Positions 57,437 through 64,000 of a stretch of 64,000 nt of DNA are shown one piece after another. The notes beneath the pieces were generated by a model. That model did no database searches. It worked only from the letters and a program-made list of their open reading frames with translations, and had not been told where the DNA came from. Origin of the DNA: Ohtaekwangia koreensis (GTDB lineage: Bacteria; Bacteroidota; Bacteroidia; Cytophagales; Cyclobacteriaceae). Numbering within the stretch: the first letter of the stretch is position 1; every line of letters begins with the position of its first letter. Both the position numbers and the translations under genes were made by a program. The stretch covers positions 918,993 to 982,992 of the forward strand of contig NZ_FUZU01000004.1 of NCBI RefSeq assembly GCF_900167975.1. The letters are read 5' to 3'.

Positions 57437-60151
57437 CTATTCATTTTTTAATGATTTCACCGGGTCCGAAGTTGCTGCACGGATTGATTGATAGCTGATG
57501 GTAAGCGTAGCAATGAGCAACGCTGTTATGCCTGCCAGTATATATACCACTATACCAATTTCAGTCTTATAGGCATAGTTCTGGAGCCACCAGTTAACAC
57601 TATACCAGGCTATAGGAGAAGCCAGTACAAATGCTATGATAACGAGCTTTCCGAATTCACGGGATAGCAACATCACGATGCTGCTTACAGAAGCACCCAA
57701 TACCTTGCGTATACCGATTTCCTTTGTACGTTGCTCGGTTGTAAATGCAGTAAGTGCAAATAATCCGAGACAGGCTATAATGATAGCGAGGGTAGCAAAT
57801 GTACCTAAGATTTTTCCAAGCCGTTGCTCCGCGCTGTACATTCGTCCGAAATCATCATTTAAAAAAGAATATTGAAAAGGTTGATCAGGCGCTACGCGCT
57901 TCCATATCTTTTCAATGTCATTGATAACTTCCTGTGCGTTTGATGCTTTAAAACGGAAGCTCACAAAGCCATCGCTTGAATTCATGAAAAGTCCTAATGC
58001 AGATATACTTTCTTTCATGGAAGAGAAATGGAAGTTTTCAACTACTCCGATAACAGTCCTCGATTTTACCTGTGAAGGATCAGGCGATCCATCCGGCTTC
58101 TGTCCGCTGAAATGACTGATTCTTTTTCCAATCGGATCATCTCCTAAACCGAATTGTATGACACCCGCTTCATTCAGTATAACCGCTGAGGAATCAGAAG
58201 GAAAATCAGAAGAGAAGGCGCGACCTTTCTTTATTTTCATCCCCATGGTTTTCACATAGTCGACATCTACAGACCAGTTCTGAAGGCTCACCATGTTTTC
58301 GGCTACGGCAGCATTGCCTTCTCTCCAGAATACATTATCGTTTCGATACGTTCCTTCTACCGGCAGGTATCCAGATATACTTCCACTTTCAATGGAAGTC
58401 ATCCGAAGTACTTCATCCTTAAAAGACTGTACATTGGGTCGCAGTGCATAGGCATCCTGAACTATAATCACCTGATCTTTTTCAAAGCCAAGATTCTTAT
58501 TCTGTATATAGTTGAGTTGTTGATTCACTGTAATTGCTCCTACAATCAGAAAGATGGAAATCACAAATTGGAATACTACCAACGCACTGCGGATCAATCC
58601 GCTTTTCATACCCAGTGATATATTTCCTTTTAACACATGTGCAGGCTTAAAGGCTGACAGAAAAAAGGATGGATATACTCCTGCCATCAAACCGATCACG
58701 AGAGCAGCTACCAACAATGTCCCATAAAAAAGCGGATCGCTCCAGGGAAGATGCAGGTCTTTTAATGCCAGAGAATTAAAGATCGGCAGTAACAACGCTG
58801 ATATACCCAATGCTATGAAAAATGAAAATATAGTAATGAGCGTAGATTCGGTGAGAAACTGCCTTATTAAATGAGAGCGCAGCGAACCCATCACTTTTCG
58901 TACACCAACTTCTTTCGCACGATTGGCTGAACGTGCTGTCGACATGTTCATAAAGTTGATGCAGGCAATGATCAGTATAAATGCTGCGATAGTGGCAAAG
59001 AGGTATATATAGGTTATGTTACCGTTGTTTTCGAACTCGCCCAATTGGTGCGACTTCAAGTGTATATCCAGCAAAGGCATTAACGTAATCTCATATATAT
59101 TCCCAGCAGCCCTGAATTTTTCCATCGTGAAATCGTTGCCTAACACCTGAGCGATCTGAGGTCCTACATGTGTCTCGATAAAACCAGCCAGCTTTGTTTC
59201 CAATTGTTTTGCATCTGTATTCTCCTTTACCAGGATATAGGTTTGAAAATTATTACTCATGTAGGCTGTCGATTGCGCTTCCTGGGCTACCGGCCAATCC
59301 CCTACCATCGGAATCAGTATATCAAAATGAAAGTGTGATGCCTCGGGAATATCTTCATATACGATTGTAACTTTTGTGCTATATTTATTATCCAGGATCA
59401 ACGTCTTCCCAATTGCACTTGTATTTGGGAAATATTTATCAGCAGTACGCTTGCTGATCGCGATACAACCAGGATCTTTTAATGCAAGGGCAGCATTGCC
59501 TTCCAGTACAGGAACGGAAAAAATATTAAAAAACGAACTGTCTGTCCAGATAACATTTTGCTCTTTGATATTTATAGCACCGTCCTCCGACTTTACTAAA
59601 TAAGAACCATAGCTTCTAAAGCGTACAGCGGCTTGTATCTCCGGATAGTCCTGCAACAAGGTGTGTGCGGTTGGAGCAGAGCTGGATGCTAAATGCATAT
59701 AATTTCCTCCGAACTTAATCTCATTATGCACCCTGTATATACGATCTGCTTTGGTGTTAAATGTATCGTACTGAAGTTCATCTATAATAAACAACATAAT
59801 AATGAGGCATGCCGAAACTCCGATGGCGAGGCCCGCTATATTTATAAAAGAATAGAAGCCTTGCTTACGCAGATTTCGTAAGCCGATGATGATGTAGTTT
59901 CGTAACATATTTTTTGCCTTATGATTTTCTTCCTGTAAGATCTGTTTTTGTGTCGCAAGCAATCCGGAGGTGTGTCCAAAAGACTTAAGCACGTGATGAT
60001 ATGCATCTATAAACCGGACGCTGTGCTTCATCTCTACCTCTACAGCAGAACATATATGATCAATCATTTCCTCTTCTATACCATCTACTACTATACCACG
60101 GTATTGCAGATCTTTAATAATATAGTCGATATGATCGTTGGTTAATTGCAT
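57437..60151 (-). CDS. FtsX/MacB-type ABC permease with N-terminal permease-prefix domain
   Basis: A 904-residue membrane protein. Residues 1-85 are a soluble acidic helical prefix (Y-R-G-I-V-V-D-G-I-E-E-E-M-I-D-H-I-C). Two FtsX permease halves follow, each with a leading periplasmic MacB-like domain: helices at about 100-125, 380-490 and 775-900, with conserved A-K-E-V-G-V-R-K-V-M-G and T-K-E-I-G-I-R-K-V-L-G, and the end D-P-V-K-S-L-K-N-E. No ATPase subunit is encoded beside it. Lies 7 bases after the PadR gene and is presumably its main target. Such permeases export peptides or lipids or respond to envelope stress; substrate unknown. Confidence 0.88.
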   Translation of the reverse strand: MQLTNDHIDYIIKDLQYRGIVVDGIEEEMIDHICSAVEVEMKHSVRFIDAYHHVLKSFGHTSGLLATQKQILQEENHKAKNMLRNYIIIGLRNLRKQGFYSFINIAGLAIGVSACLIIMLFIIDELQYDTFNTKADRIYRVHNEIKFGGNYMHLASSSAPTAHTLLQDYPEIQAAVRFRSYGSYLVKSEDGAINIKEQNVIWTDSSFFNIFSVPVLEGNAALALKDPGCIAISKRTADKYFPNTSAIGKTLILDNKYSTKVTIVYEDIPEASHFHFDILIPMVGDWPVAQEAQSTAYMSNNFQTYILVKENTDAKQLETKLAGFIETHVGPQIAQVLGNDFTMEKFRAAGNIYEITLMPLLDIHLKSHQLGEFENNGNITYIYLFATIAAFILIIACINFMNMSTARSANRAKEVGVRKVMGSLRSHLIRQFLTESTLITIFSFFIALGISALLLPIFNSLALKDLHLPWSDPLFYGTLLVAALVIGLMAGVYPSFFLSAFKPAHVLKGNISLGMKSGLIRSALVVFQFVISIFLIVGAITVNQQLNYIQNKNLGFEKDQVIIVQDAYALRPNVQSFKDEVLRMTSIESGSISGYLPVEGTYRNDNVFWREGNAAVAENMVSLQNWSVDVDYVKTMGMKIKKGRAFSSDFPSDSSAVILNEAGVIQFGLGDDPIGKRISHFSGQKPDGSPDPSQVKSRTVIGVVENFHFSSMKESISALGLFMNSSDGFVSFRFKASNAQEVINDIEKIWKRVAPDQPFQYSFLNDDFGRMYSAEQRLGKILGTFATLAIIIACLGLFALTAFTTEQRTKEIGIRKVLGASVSSIVMLLSREFGKLVIIAFVLASPIAWYSVNWWLQNYAYKTEIGIVVYILAGITALLIATLTISYQSIRAATSDPVKSLKNE

Positions 60152-60158
60152 TACGCGA

Positions 60159-60491
60159 TTACTTAAAGTCTACCTGCAAAACATTCTCCATGGTTTGAAT
60201 GAATCGGATGAATTCATTCACCCGTTCCTTTACCAGGCTCTTTCCTTCTGTCGTCAAAGTATAGTACTTACGAACACGCCTGCCGAGCATAACCGTCTCT
60301 GTCTTCAATAAGCCATCTGCTTCGAGTTTATGCAATGTAGGATATAGTGCACCTTCGGTAAGCAGTAAACTACCGTCCGATAATTCCTTTACACATTGCG
60401 TGATCTCGTAACCATACATTTTGCCATGGTCCTTCAATACTTTCAATACGATAGTCTGGAGTGTTCCTTTTAACAATTCGGGTGAATGCAT
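60159..60491 (-). CDS. PadR family transcriptional regulator
   Basis: A 110-residue winged helix protein: L-K-D-H-G-K-M-Y-G-Y-E-I-T-Q, E-G-A-L-Y-P-T-L-H-K-L-E-A-D-G-L-L, R-R-V-R-K-Y-Y-T-L-T-T-E-G-K marks the PadR fold. It is the first gene of a two-gene unit with the ABC permease. An inverted repeat 12 bases upstream of the start is a candidate self-repression site. PadR proteins usually repress a neighbouring transporter until an inducer binds. Confidence 0.92.
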   Translation of the reverse strand: MHSPELLKGTLQTIVLKVLKDHGKMYGYEITQCVKELSDGSLLLTEGALYPTLHKLEADGLLKTETVMLGRRVRKYYTLTTEGKSLVKERVNEFIRFIQTMENVLQVDFK

Positions 60492-60502
60492 AATAGTCTT
60501 AT

Positions 60503-60521
60503 TACCTAAGTAAGTTAGGTA
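60503..60521. promoter_or_regulatory. Candidate PadR operator
   Basis: TACCTAA, GTAAG, TTAGGTA: a perfect 7-5-7 inverted repeat, 12 bases upstream of the PadR start codon. The position overlaps where the ribosome-binding region or promoter would be, as expected for autorepression. Not tested. Confidence 0.6.
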
Positions 60522-60592
60522 TTAGACGCGATTCATAAAAATAAGGTTACACGTTAAAAATGCCGAATGTGAAAATTTATCTGGCGGCAGAC

Positions 60593-61687
60593 TTATTGTG
60601 CGATTTTAATTACCCGACCTTCTTTGGCGGACTGCCTGGCGGCCTCCAGAATTTCAACAACGATGAGATTGTTTTCCAAGGAAGATAAATCCGTAGCGTT
60701 CAGTTTTACTTCGCCACGCACTACTGCAGCCAGGTATGCAAACGGATCGTGATAAGGTTTCTCCAACACCGGGCTAACTATATATTCTTCCGGTTTATCA
60801 GCGGCAGTCTTTATTTTACTCCCCTGGCGATCTGCGATGATATATCCTGTTTCACCATATAGCTCCATGTCCTTACGACCGAAAGGCCAGTTCCAGGAGG
60901 CTTGTATTATACCTTGTCCGTCCGGATATGTAACGATAATCGTTGCTTCATCTTCCACCCGCGGATATATACCGGGCTTCAATTGTTGTGTTGTAGCCGA
61001 AACTGTTAAAGGTCGTTTTCCATTCTTCAGCCACGTCAGCAGGTTTGCACCGTAGCATCCAAAGTCCATCAGCGCACCTCCACCATTCTTTACCGGATCT
61101 GTTAACCAATCCAGAAATTCTTTTCCAACACCAATTTCTTTTGGCCCTTGATGCCCATCATGAATAACAGCCTTACGAAGTTTACCCAACGGTTGTGTTT
61201 TTATGAACATCTCCTCCACATTCCGGTTACTGCCGTACCATGTAGTTTCATAATTCGTGAGTACATATATACTATATTTCTGTGCGAGCGCCTGGATCTG
61301 CCGTGCATGATCGAGGCTTACGGCGAGCGGCTTCTCTACCATCACATGAATCTTTCGAGGTGCACAAGCTTTTACAATTTCAAGATGATCGAATGTGCTA
61401 CTGAAACCAGTTACGGCTTCCGGTTTAGATTTATCCAGCATCTCGCTTACTGAAGAATATAGTAACGTAAGTGGAAGATTATACTTTTTACAATATTGCT
61501 CAGCCAGTACCCGATCTGGTTCTGCGATTCCTACAATCTCTATATCACCATCATCAGCCCGATCGAGAATCCATCCCACATGTCCATGCGTTAACCCTGC
61601 TACACCTATACGAAAAGGTTTTACTTTTTGCTGTGATTGTCCGGTAACCGAAGCAAGCATCAGGATAATAAAAATGGATTTGAACAT
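60593..61687 (-). CDS. Secreted Gfo/Idh/MocA family oxidoreductase
   Basis: A 364-residue protein with an N-terminal signal peptide (MFKSIFIILMLASVTGQSQ) before the Rossmann start R-I-G-V-A-G-L-T-H-G-H-V-G. The hallmark E-K-P is in V-E-K-P-L-A-V near 138, and the C-terminal sugar-binding half follows. The Gly-rich loop is G-L-T-H-G-H-x-G rather than the canonical G-x-G-x-x-G, a known variant in secreted members. Exported oxidoreductases of this family carry tightly bound NAD(P) and are thought to transform sugars in the periplasm. Regulation and partner unknown. Confidence 0.85.
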   Translation of the reverse strand: MFKSIFIILMLASVTGQSQQKVKPFRIGVAGLTHGHVGWILDRADDGDIEIVGIAEPDRVLAEQYCKKYNLPLTLLYSSVSEMLDKSKPEAVTGFSSTFDHLEIVKACAPRKIHVMVEKPLAVSLDHARQIQALAQKYSIYVLTNYETTWYGSNRNVEEMFIKTQPLGKLRKAVIHDGHQGPKEIGVGKEFLDWLTDPVKNGGGALMDFGCYGANLLTWLKNGKRPLTVSATTQQLKPGIYPRVEDEATIIVTYPDGQGIIQASWNWPFGRKDMELYGETGYIIADRQGSKIKTAADKPEEYIVSPVLEKPYHDPFAYLAAVVRGEVKLNATDLSSLENNLIVVEILEAARQSAKEGRVIKIAQ

Positions 61688-61790
61688 GCGCTTTTCATTT
61701 GGAGTATATCCCCAGTTTAGTAATTATCAAGGGAACACACAATGCTTTAATGGTTGACTGGCGTGAATGTTATCTGAACACTAAATAAAT

Positions 61791-61818
61791 AAAAAAGGCC
61801 GAAGAAATTCTTCAGCCT
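61791..61818 (-). terminator. Rho-independent terminator of the ferredoxin gene
   Basis: On the minus strand AGGCTGAAG pairs with CTTCGGCCT (one mismatch) and is followed by a TTTTTTATTTATTT tract. Closely similar to the hairpin at 63929-63955. Confidence 0.8.
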
Positions 61819-61862
61819 ATAGTATAGATGTGCTCCTTGTAAATTTCTAACTCACTTCGACT

Positions 61863-62144
61863 TTACTTAGGACGATGTGGGGTCAAATACTCATTGAGTA
61901 AACCAGCAGCCATTTCTTCAGTGACTTGAAGATGCCATTCATTTTTGGGCATCACTGCGACTATAGGTCCCATTTTGCAGCGGTCTGTACATCCGGTTTT
62001 AATAATCTGGACGCGTGACTTTAGATGGTGATGCTTGGCCTCACCCTTAAGCTGCTTATATAATTGCTTTCCGCCCGACTTTTTACATTTACTGCCACAG
62101 CAAACATAAAACACGCATTCAGGTGAGCGGGAGAAGTGTTTCAT
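61863..62144 (-). CDS. Thioredoxin-like [2Fe-2S] ferredoxin
   Basis: A 93-residue protein with cysteine pairs at 15/16 and 20 (Y-V-C-C-G-S-K-C) and 52 and 56 (G-C-T-D-R-C-K-M-G-P). It has the layout of the small thioredoxin-fold ferredoxins and of the N-terminal domain of NADH dehydrogenase subunit E relatives. Four of these cysteines would bind a [2Fe-2S] cluster; Cys10 is an extra. Electron partner unknown. It is next to ferritin but separated by a bidirectional terminator, so it is a separate transcript. Confidence 0.83.
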   Translation of the reverse strand: MKHFSRSPECVFYVCCGSKCKKSGGKQLYKQLKGEAKHHHLKSRVQIIKTGCTDRCKMGPIVAVMPKNEWHLQVTEEMAAGLLNEYLTPHRPK

Positions 62145-62242
62145 CGTTTCTTGATTTAATATGCAAGGTAACGATTTAACCTTACCTCAATAGTTTGTCG
62201 TGTGTGTCCAAAGGACGATTGGTTGTGGATCTGAATTAAAAT

Positions 62243-62275
62243 AAAAAGGCTGTCATGGTATATGACAGCCTTTTT
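62243..62275. terminator. Bidirectional terminator downstream of ferritin
   Basis: AAAAAGGCTGTCAT and ATGACAGCCTTTTT form a perfect 14-base stem around GGTAT. T runs on both strands make it active both ways. Confidence 0.92.
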
Positions 62276-62294
62276 AAATATTCTATTAGTAAGA

Positions 62295-62828
62295 TTAATC
62301 TTTCTTCTTGAGATCGTGGATCTCGCGATCAATGTCAAATATAGCGTCCTTCGAATTCATCTGATCAAAAATTTCGATACAGCGGCGAGCCTGTTTCTCT
62401 TCTTCATATTGTTCATCGAGGTACCACTGTAGGAACCGCGCAGTCTGGTAGTCGCGTGCCTTCTGGCAATGCTCGGTCATCTTGTTGAAGTTCTCAGTAA
62501 TCTGGATTTCTTGTTCCAGCGACATAACCAAGATCGAGCGGAGATCCGTGAAGTTACGTTCGATGTTACTAGTTTCCGGAGAGACAGCCAGACCACCAGC
62601 ATGCGTGATGTAATTAAAGATTTTCATCATATGCTCACGCTCTTCATCGGCTTGCTTTCTGAAGAACTCTCCTGTTCCACGGAGACCTTGTGCATAACAC
62701 CAGGCCGACATAGAGAGGTATAATGCAGATGAATGTGCTTCCACTGCCATTTGTTGATTAAGAATCTCCTGAACACTTTCCTGTAAAGATGTTTTCTGAC
62801 GAAGTATTGATGTTGAGTTCATTTTCAA
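62295..62828 (-). CDS. ftnA: Ferritin (bacterial FtnA type)
   Basis: A 177-residue four-helix-bundle protein. The ferroxidase ligands are seen in M-A-V-E-A-H-S-S-A-L-Y (helix A), Q-A-D-E-E-R-E-H-M-M-K (helix B), S-L-E-Q-E-I-Q-I-T-E (helix C) and E-Q-Y-E-E-E-K-Q (helix D). The helix A Glu, the E-x-x-H of helix B and the Gln/Glu set of bacterial ferritin are all present, so iron oxidation and storage should be intact. The start could be 62828 or 62822. Preceded by a good promoter match. Confidence 0.93.
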   Translation of the reverse strand: MKMNSTSILRQKTSLQESVQEILNQQMAVEAHSSALYLSMSAWCYAQGLRGTGEFFRKQADEEREHMMKIFNYITHAGGLAVSPETSNIERNFTDLRSILVMSLEQEIQITENFNKMTEHCQKARDYQTARFLQWYLDEQYEEEKQARRCIEIFDQMNSKDAIFDIDREIHDLKKKD

Positions 62829-62864
62829 GTTTGTTTGTCTAATAAGAAGAAGTTACTTCCTTGA

Positions 62865-62896
62865 CAAATATATTTTGTATGAGCACAAGCTTCCAA
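62865..62896 (-). promoter_or_regulatory. Candidate promoter of ferritin
   Basis: On the minus strand TATATTTG (62872-62865) fits the Bacteroidota -7 box TAnnTTTG and TTG (62896-62894) the -33 box, spacer 21 bases. The start codon lies 36 bases downstream. Confidence 0.5.
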
Positions 62897-62932
62897 CTAA
62901 AGAAGGATCTATGTTGGTAATTTAGAAGAAGT

Positions 62933-63286
62933 CTACTTCAATTCAGACAATTCCAGTGTGGACTGTGGAAAGATGGAGCTTCGAAGAAGAAGGTCCTGTA
63001 ACTTAAGTTCGTACATCATTTGACCATATAAAGATCTCAGCCTTGCAAAGTCACGAAGGCTAACAACCACAGCTCTACCTTTGCCAGAAAGCGGTACGCT
63101 CACGCAGTCGCAATCATTTGAAAGATCTGTGATGTAAGCTTCTATATCGGTGCCAACCATAGAGGAATATGTGAGCATAAATTCGCAGGTTGACTGCTTA
63201 ATGTCTTGATCACCAATCACAAGCGTGAAAGAATTCCCTGAGTGGGTAAGTGAAAGAGGAAGAACTTTGTTAAGAAGGAGTTCCAA
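62933..63286 (-). CDS. Small hypothetical protein upstream of ferritin
   Basis: A 117-residue soluble protein: M-E-L-L-L-N-K-V-L-P-L-S-L-T, then V-I-G-D-Q-D-I, a Cys pair N-D-C-D-C-V-S and a C-terminal helix R-L-R-S-L-Y-G-Q-M-M-Y-E-L-K. A plausible alpha/beta protein with regular hydrophobic pattern. No family recognised. It ends 104 bases before the ferritin start on the same strand. Confidence 0.6.
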   Translation of the reverse strand: MELLLNKVLPLSLTHSGNSFTLVIGDQDIKQSTCEFMLTYSSMVGTDIEAYITDLSNDCDCVSVPLSGKGRAVVVSLRDFARLRSLYGQMMYELKLQDLLLRSSIFPQSTLELSELK

Positions 63287-63924
63287 TTTATTCGGATTTG
63301 ATACTCAAAAATACCATCTATATTTTACTTATACCAAATCTAATTAGAAAAATTCTAAATAACATTGCAAAAAACATTACAAGCTGGATAGATGAAGGTC
63401 GCTTCACCAAGAAGGATTCTTACCATTGTCATTTGAAACCCAAAGAAGTAAAGAAATCCTCTCCACCAGAGATGATTTTATTAAGTCACCTATGCCCTCC
63501 ACGCGCGATACCAATGTAGAGGCCCTTGACCTATCAAATATTGATAAGAGAGCATGCAAAAAAGACGAAGCCGGATAAAAGTGAGCTCAAAGGACAAAGT
63601 AAAGAGTATATATAGCTTATGTAGAAGGAATGCTTGATGACGAATCGAGTCATCTGAATACAGAACTTATAAAAATGAAATACGATAAGGCAAATACAAC
63701 TTTATTAAAAGAGAAAGCATCCTTGGAAATGGATAACGACAAAGATATATACAAAAGGTAACAGAACATTTAATCTATTCAGGCACTCAGATAAGTTTAT
63801 GAAGAGATAAGCGTTCCTATTAGGCAAAATAGCCGAGGTTGAACTTCTAAGGAAAACTGATTGTAAAGTTTTATCACTTAGAGCATTGATAGCAAAGGAG
63901 CCTTCGTGACTGAGTGGTCTAAAA
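63287..63924. other. Decayed stretch next to the tRNA, no intact gene
   Basis: No convincing full gene. On the plus strand a short frame near 63619-63762 reads as a charged coiled coil (Y-V-E-G-M-L-D-D-E-S, then L-K-E-K-A-S-L-E-M-D-N-D). Continuations appear in the same frame past stops at about 63760 and 63800. This looks like a decayed coding remnant. The helical, Lys/Glu-rich character resembles the coiled coil found near the C-terminus of large serine recombinases, but the match is too weak to name. The plus frame at 63298-63519 is also not convincing. Confidence 0.45.
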
Positions 63925-63928
63925 TAAA

Positions 63929-63955
63929 AAAGGCAGAAGAAAGTCTTCAGCCTTT
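63929..63955 (-). terminator. Rho-independent terminator of the tRNA
   Basis: AAAGGC-A-GAAGA pairs with TCTTC-A-GCCTTT, and on the minus strand it is followed by a T-rich tract. It lies 7 bases past the tRNA 3' end. Confidence 0.8.
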
Positions 63956-63961
63956 AAGATG

Positions 63962-64000
63962 TGCACTCGCAGGGATTCAAACCCCGAACCTTCCCGACTG
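63962..64000 (-). tRNA. 3' part of a tRNA cut by the window edge
   Basis: On the minus strand CGGGG (63986-63982), the T loop TTTGAAT and CCCTG (63974-63970) form a T arm. CGAGTGC (63969-63963) is the 3' acceptor strand and A63962 the discriminator. CCA is not encoded (next bases CAT), as is common in Bacteroidota. The anticodon is not inside the window, so the amino acid cannot be given. A hairpin terminator follows. Confidence 0.72.

Noticed and set aside
63619..63800. A functional serine recombinase next to the tRNA
   Set aside because: Only a short coiled-coil-like stretch with stops is present, no catalytic domain; kept only as a decayed region.

Overview
The window looks like a chromosomal segment of a member of the phylum Bacteroidota, probably a Cytophagales-type environmental bacterium. 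The grounds are a type IX secretion C-terminal sorting domain on a giant surface protein, lipoproteins with acidic export signals after the lipobox cysteine, promoter candidates of the Bacteroidota form TTG-N(18-21)-TAnnTTTG, and families typical of the phylum (DUF5686 barrel protein, M57 peptidase, Reg_prop/Y_Y_Y hybrid kinase, sphingolipid synthesis genes). No complete mobile element, phage or CRISPR array was seen.

Layout. 1-7.2 kb: a partial S8 subtilase with an altered catalytic triad, an M57 metallopeptidase, a TetR regulator, a serine-less acyl-carrier-like protein, an LpxR-like lipid A deacylase gene broken by one frameshift, a metallophosphoesterase and a small envelope protein. 7.3-18.2 kb, minus strand: eleven tightly packed, mostly overlapping genes that together look like a complete ceramide plus inositol-lipid pathway (serine palmitoyltransferase, ceramide synthase, ketosphinganine reductase, inositol-3-phosphate synthase, PgpA-like phosphatase, GtrA, DUF5686 outer-membrane protein, CDP-alcohol phosphotransferase, DUF4833-like protein, FA2H/Scs7-like hydroxylase, AUR1-like PAP2 transferase). 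This is the highlight of the window. 18.7-32.2 kb: thiolase (FadI), DUF4861 lipoprotein, five-PAS histidine kinase, GH35-like glycosidase, flavin reductase, Nudix, small secreted proteins and an SNF2 helicase. 32.3-40 kb: a 2563-residue repeat-rich secreted protein.

40-48.5 kb: small proteins, a remnant of ligD, a DUF5655 protein and a heavy-metal RND efflux operon (DUF6660-like, CzcA/CusA, CzcC/CusC, CzcB/CusB). 48.7-51.9 kb: a DUF1800-DUF1501 pair, the latter with a Tat signal. 52-57.4 kb: a hybrid sensor kinase with two receiver domains, divergent from a GH43-like gene. 57.4-60.5 kb: a PadR-regulated FtsX/MacB-type permease with a likely autoregulatory operator. 60.6-64 kb: a secreted Gfo/Idh/MocA oxidoreductase, a [2Fe-2S] ferredoxin, ferritin, a decayed stretch, and the 3' end of a tRNA cut by the window edge.

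A window-wide oddity is the very high frequency of TATA, usually flanked by G or C, inside genes on both strands. It is accompanied by unusually frequent use of the isoleucine codon ATA. All functions below come from reading motifs and from recall of families; no database search was possible.
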